Shown here one piece after another: positions 61,832-64,000 of a stretch of DNA of 64,000 nucleotides (its first letter is position 1; every line of letters starts with the position of its first letter). A model generated the notes under the pieces. That model worked only from the letters and a program-made list of their open reading frames with translations. It was not told the DNA's origin and ran no database searches. The stretch covers positions 2,604,001-2,668,000 of the forward strand of contig WAID01000006.1 of the NCBI GenBank assembly GCA_016584495.1. Reading direction: 5' to 3'. Made by a program: the position numbers and the translations under genes. Origin of the DNA: Celoporthe dispersa. Lineage: Eukaryota > Ascomycota > Sordariomycetes > Diaporthales > Cryphonectriaceae.

Positions 61832-63158
61832 ATGCGTGTTTCTACTTCTCCCTGCTCGCGGCTGGTTTCGCGGCCTCTGCTCTGGCGGCCCCTGGGGTCC
61901 AGCGCCGGAACTGCAAGAGCAAGTCTCCCAGCAGCTCCTCCGATGTGAGCCTCCCGACCAGCTCGAGCGCCGCGGCCGTGGTCGCCGCCTCCTCGAGTGC
62001 TGCACCTGTTGCTGCCACCTCCAGCAGCAGCAGTGCTGTCAGCTCTTCTGCTGCCGCCGTCGCCACCTCCAGCGCCGCTGCCGTCGCCACCTCCAGCGCC
62101 GCTGCCGTCGCCACCTCCAGCGCCGCTGCCGTCGCCACCTCCAGTGCCGCTGCCGTCTCCGCGGCCAGCAGCAGCAGCAGCGTGGCCACCTCCTCCGCGG
62201 TCTCGACCAGCAGCAGCTCCAGCTCCAGCGGGTTCAAGTTCTTTGGCGCCAGCGAGTCTGGTGCCGAGTTCGGCACGGGCGACATCCCCGGCGTCTGGAA
62301 CACGGACTACATCTTCCCCGACACGTCTGCCATCCAGGTGCTCATCGACAACGGCATGAACATGTTCCGGATCCCCTTCCTCATGGAGCGCCTGGCCCAG
62401 GGCACGATGACGGCGACGCTGGACGCAGACTACCTGGCCAACCTGACCAGCGTGGTCAAGTACATCACCGACGCCGGCAGCTACGCGGTGCTGGACCCGC
62501 ACAACTACGCCCGCTACGACGACACCATCATCTCGTCCACGTCCGACTTCTCGACTTTCTGGACCAACGTGGCCACCGAGTTCGCCGACAACTCCAACGT
62601 CGTCTTCGACTGCAACAACGAGCCCCACGACATGACCACCGACACCCAGACCGCCGACCTCATGCAGGCCTGCGTCTCGGCCATCCGCGCCGCGGGCGCC
62701 ACCACCAGTACATCTTTGTCGAGGGCACCTCCTACACGGGCGCCTGGACCTGGACCACCTCGGGCAACAGCGAGTACATGGCCGACATCACCGACACCGT
62801 CGACGACCTGCTCGTCTACGAGATGCACCAGTACCTCGACAGCGACGGCTCCGGGACCTCGTCCACCTGCGTCAACACCACCATCGGCCAGAACCGCGTC
62901 GAGGCCGCCACCAACTGGCTCAAGGAGAACGGCAAGCTCGGCATCATCGGCGAGTTCGCAGGCGGCGTCAACTCGGACTGCGAGACCGCCGTCACCGGGA
63001 TGCTCGACTACCTCTCCGACAACAGCGACGTGTGGCTGGGTGCTCTGTGGTGGGGTGCTGGCCCTTGGTGGGGCACTTACATCTTCGACTTTGAGCCTCC
63101 TACTGGTGTTGCCTATGTGGCGTACGAGAGCATCCTCTCCAAGTACTATCCCTCTTGA
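61832..63158 (+). CDS. secreted GH5 endoglucanase-type glycoside hydrolase (two frame breaks)
   Basis: ATG 61832 opens a signal peptide (MRVSTS, then [14 protein letters not shown] in the next frame). The frames meet at the CCC at 61,850-61,852, where one base seems missing. A Ser/Ala-rich linker with a 24-base tandem repeat (listed separately) precedes the catalytic domain from [18 protein letters not shown]5 hallmarks are seen: [27 protein letters not shown] (acid/base Glu) and, after a second one-base break near 62,698-62,706, GIIGEFAGG (nucleophile Glu) and the end [13 protein letters not shown]. There is no cellulose-binding module. The enzyme should cut beta-1,4-glucan outside the cell. 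The intact active site on both sides of the second break suggests sequence error. Confidence 0.88.
62053..62157. repeat. 24-base tandem repeat in the GH5 linker
   Basis: About four copies of a 24-base unit encoding SAAAVATS, lying between the signal peptide and the catalytic domain. Copies are nearly identical at the DNA level, so the array should vary in copy number between strains. Confidence 0.85.
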
Positions 63159-63693
63159 AGGGGAAGGGGCATATAAGCGCCGCCACCACCACCAGTCTCT
63201 GGGGGTCCGGCACGATCTAGAGGTTATTTCAGGTTCTTTCGTAGATATTATTCTTGTCTTTTGTACGTAAACAATCTCTCAAGACAAATAGAAACGCCTT
63301 GCGTTGTATCGATCAGAATTCTCTTTCCAAGTGTCGTGTGACTCCCGATTTCTGTCCCTAGTGAAATGAATAGTAGAGATATAACAAGTCAAGTGCGTTT
63401 CGTAAAATCTGTACAAGCCGATCTCACAAGTCTAATCTCAAAGTACACTGGCTTCGCTTTATCAAAAGGTTGTTAAAATATCGGATACGTGCCACGCTTG
63501 CCCCAAAGACCAACCCCTCTGTTGCCTCCTTTTCTTACTCAATATCAAGGCTAGACAGACACCAACGTCACAGCAGTACTGTCTCCGAGATTGGTTTTTT
63601 TTTTGGCCTTTTTATTTTTTTCCTGTCACGATGCCCATACCCAACCTGTCCTGCTCGGCCCTGAAAATCCTCCCTCCTCCCTTAGAGTAGCTC
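63159..63693. other. convergent 3' flanks
   Basis: Spacer between the ends of the GH5 gene (+) and the SDR gene (-). It contains two (CCA)n-like triplet runs just after the GH5 stop and a T-rich stretch near 63,594-63,622. Nothing else is seen. Confidence 0.5.
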
Positions 63694-64000
63694 CTACTGG
63701 AAGTTCACAAACGCCCCGCCGTCCACCAGGAGCTGCGCCCCCGTCACATACCCGCTCAGCTCCTCACACGCCAAAAACACCGCCGGCCCCGCCAGGTCCC
63801 TCGTCTCCCCCGTCCTGCCCAGCGGGATCCTGCCCTCCATGTACGTCCGCTTCGCATCATCCGCCAGGTCCTCGTCGTTCAGCTGCGTCCTGATGGTCCC
63901 AGGGAGCAGCGCGTTGCACCGCACACCGTACTTGCCCAGCGCGACCGCCGTGCTCTGCATCAGCGACAGGACGCCGGCCTTGGTAGGGGTATAGTGCGTC
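63694..64000 (-). CDS. short-chain dehydrogenase, L-rhamnose-1-dehydrogenase-like (partial)
   Basis: The window ends inside this gene; about 102 C-terminal residues are visible, ending at the stop codon complementary to 63694-63696. The visible part starts just before the catalytic Tyr-Lys pair in HYTPTKAGVLSLMQ. It continues with ALGKYGVRCNALLPGTIRT, EGRIPLGRTGE, LAGPAVFLACEELSGYVTG and the end LLVDGGAFVN. This wording is that of fungal NAD(P)-dependent L-rhamnose-1-dehydrogenases, which start the non-phosphorylating rhamnose pathway for pectin sugars; other sugar-acting SDRs are close. The N-terminal cofactor-binding half and any introns lie outside the window. Confidence 0.8.
   Translation of the reverse strand, partial: THYTPTKAGVLSLMQSTAVALGKYGVRCNALLPGTIRTQLNDEDLADDAKRTYMEGRIPLGRTGETRDLAGPAVFLACEELSGYVTGAQLLVDGGAFVNFQ

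Noticed and set aside
61744..62628. 294-codon minus-strand frame
   Set aside because: Shadow of the Ser/Ala repeat linker and catalytic domain of the GH5 gene.

Overview
The window is nuclear DNA of a filamentous ascomycete (Pezizomycotina, most likely a Sordariomycete). Genes carry one to four short GT-AG introns (mostly about 45-125 bases, with CTGAC/CTAAC-like branch sites). Long pyrimidine-rich leaders precede several genes, intergenic DNA is rich in simple repeats, and the gene content is typically fungal: CFEM protein, Cox9, Prp24, a RACK1/CPC-2 homologue, a C2H2 regulator and a GH5 cellulase. Gene density is low. I recognise about 17 genes or gene remnants, plus several weaker candidates, in 64 kb.

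Layout. 1-10 kb: tail of an unidentified gene, mitochondrial serine hydroxymethyltransferase (+), a BTB-like protein (+), and a large minus-strand gene fusing an isochorismatase-type hydrolase, an AlkB-type dioxygenase and a GST-like domain. 10-13.4 kb: gene-free and repeat-rich. 13.4-14.2 kb: a decayed NAD-dependent epimerase. 15.4-18.5 kb: two minus-strand genes, an RRM-like protein with a mitochondrial-type N-terminus and a bacterial-style leucine-rich-repeat protein kinase. 19.3-23 kb: TAF8 and the RACK1 homologue; the last intron of the RACK1 gene carries a U24 C/D-box snoRNA. 23-28 kb: gene-poor. 28-31 kb: a CFEM transmembrane protein and a PARG-like macrodomain protein. 32.2-34.3 kb: two probable multi-exon orphan genes on the minus strand, found by chaining short exons. 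36.9-38.9 kb: mitochondrial ribosomal protein uL22m and cytochrome c oxidase subunit Cox9, divergent over a shared promoter of about 290 bases. 39.9-42 kb: coding-like segments of unresolved structure. 44.2-45.7 kb: a HAD-IIA (CECR5-like) hydrolase. 49.6-51.7 kb: a C2H2 zinc-finger protein. 56.5-59.9 kb: the U6 snRNP factor Prp24. 61.8-63.2 kb: a secreted GH5 glucanase. Right edge: the C-terminal part of an SDR resembling L-rhamnose-1-dehydrogenase.

How they relate. There is no obvious biosynthetic cluster. The recurring themes are mitochondrial supply (SHMT, uL22m, Cox9, perhaps the RRM-like protein), gene expression (TAF8, Prp24, RACK1 with its snoRNA, C2H2 factor) and plant-biomass use (GH5, rhamnose-type SDR). 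Seven otherwise well-conserved genes contain ten single-base reading-frame breaks, mostly in homopolymers or short GC repeats. I read these mainly as sequence errors rather than pseudogenes. The epimerase at 13.4 kb, with several stops, is the one convincing pseudogene.
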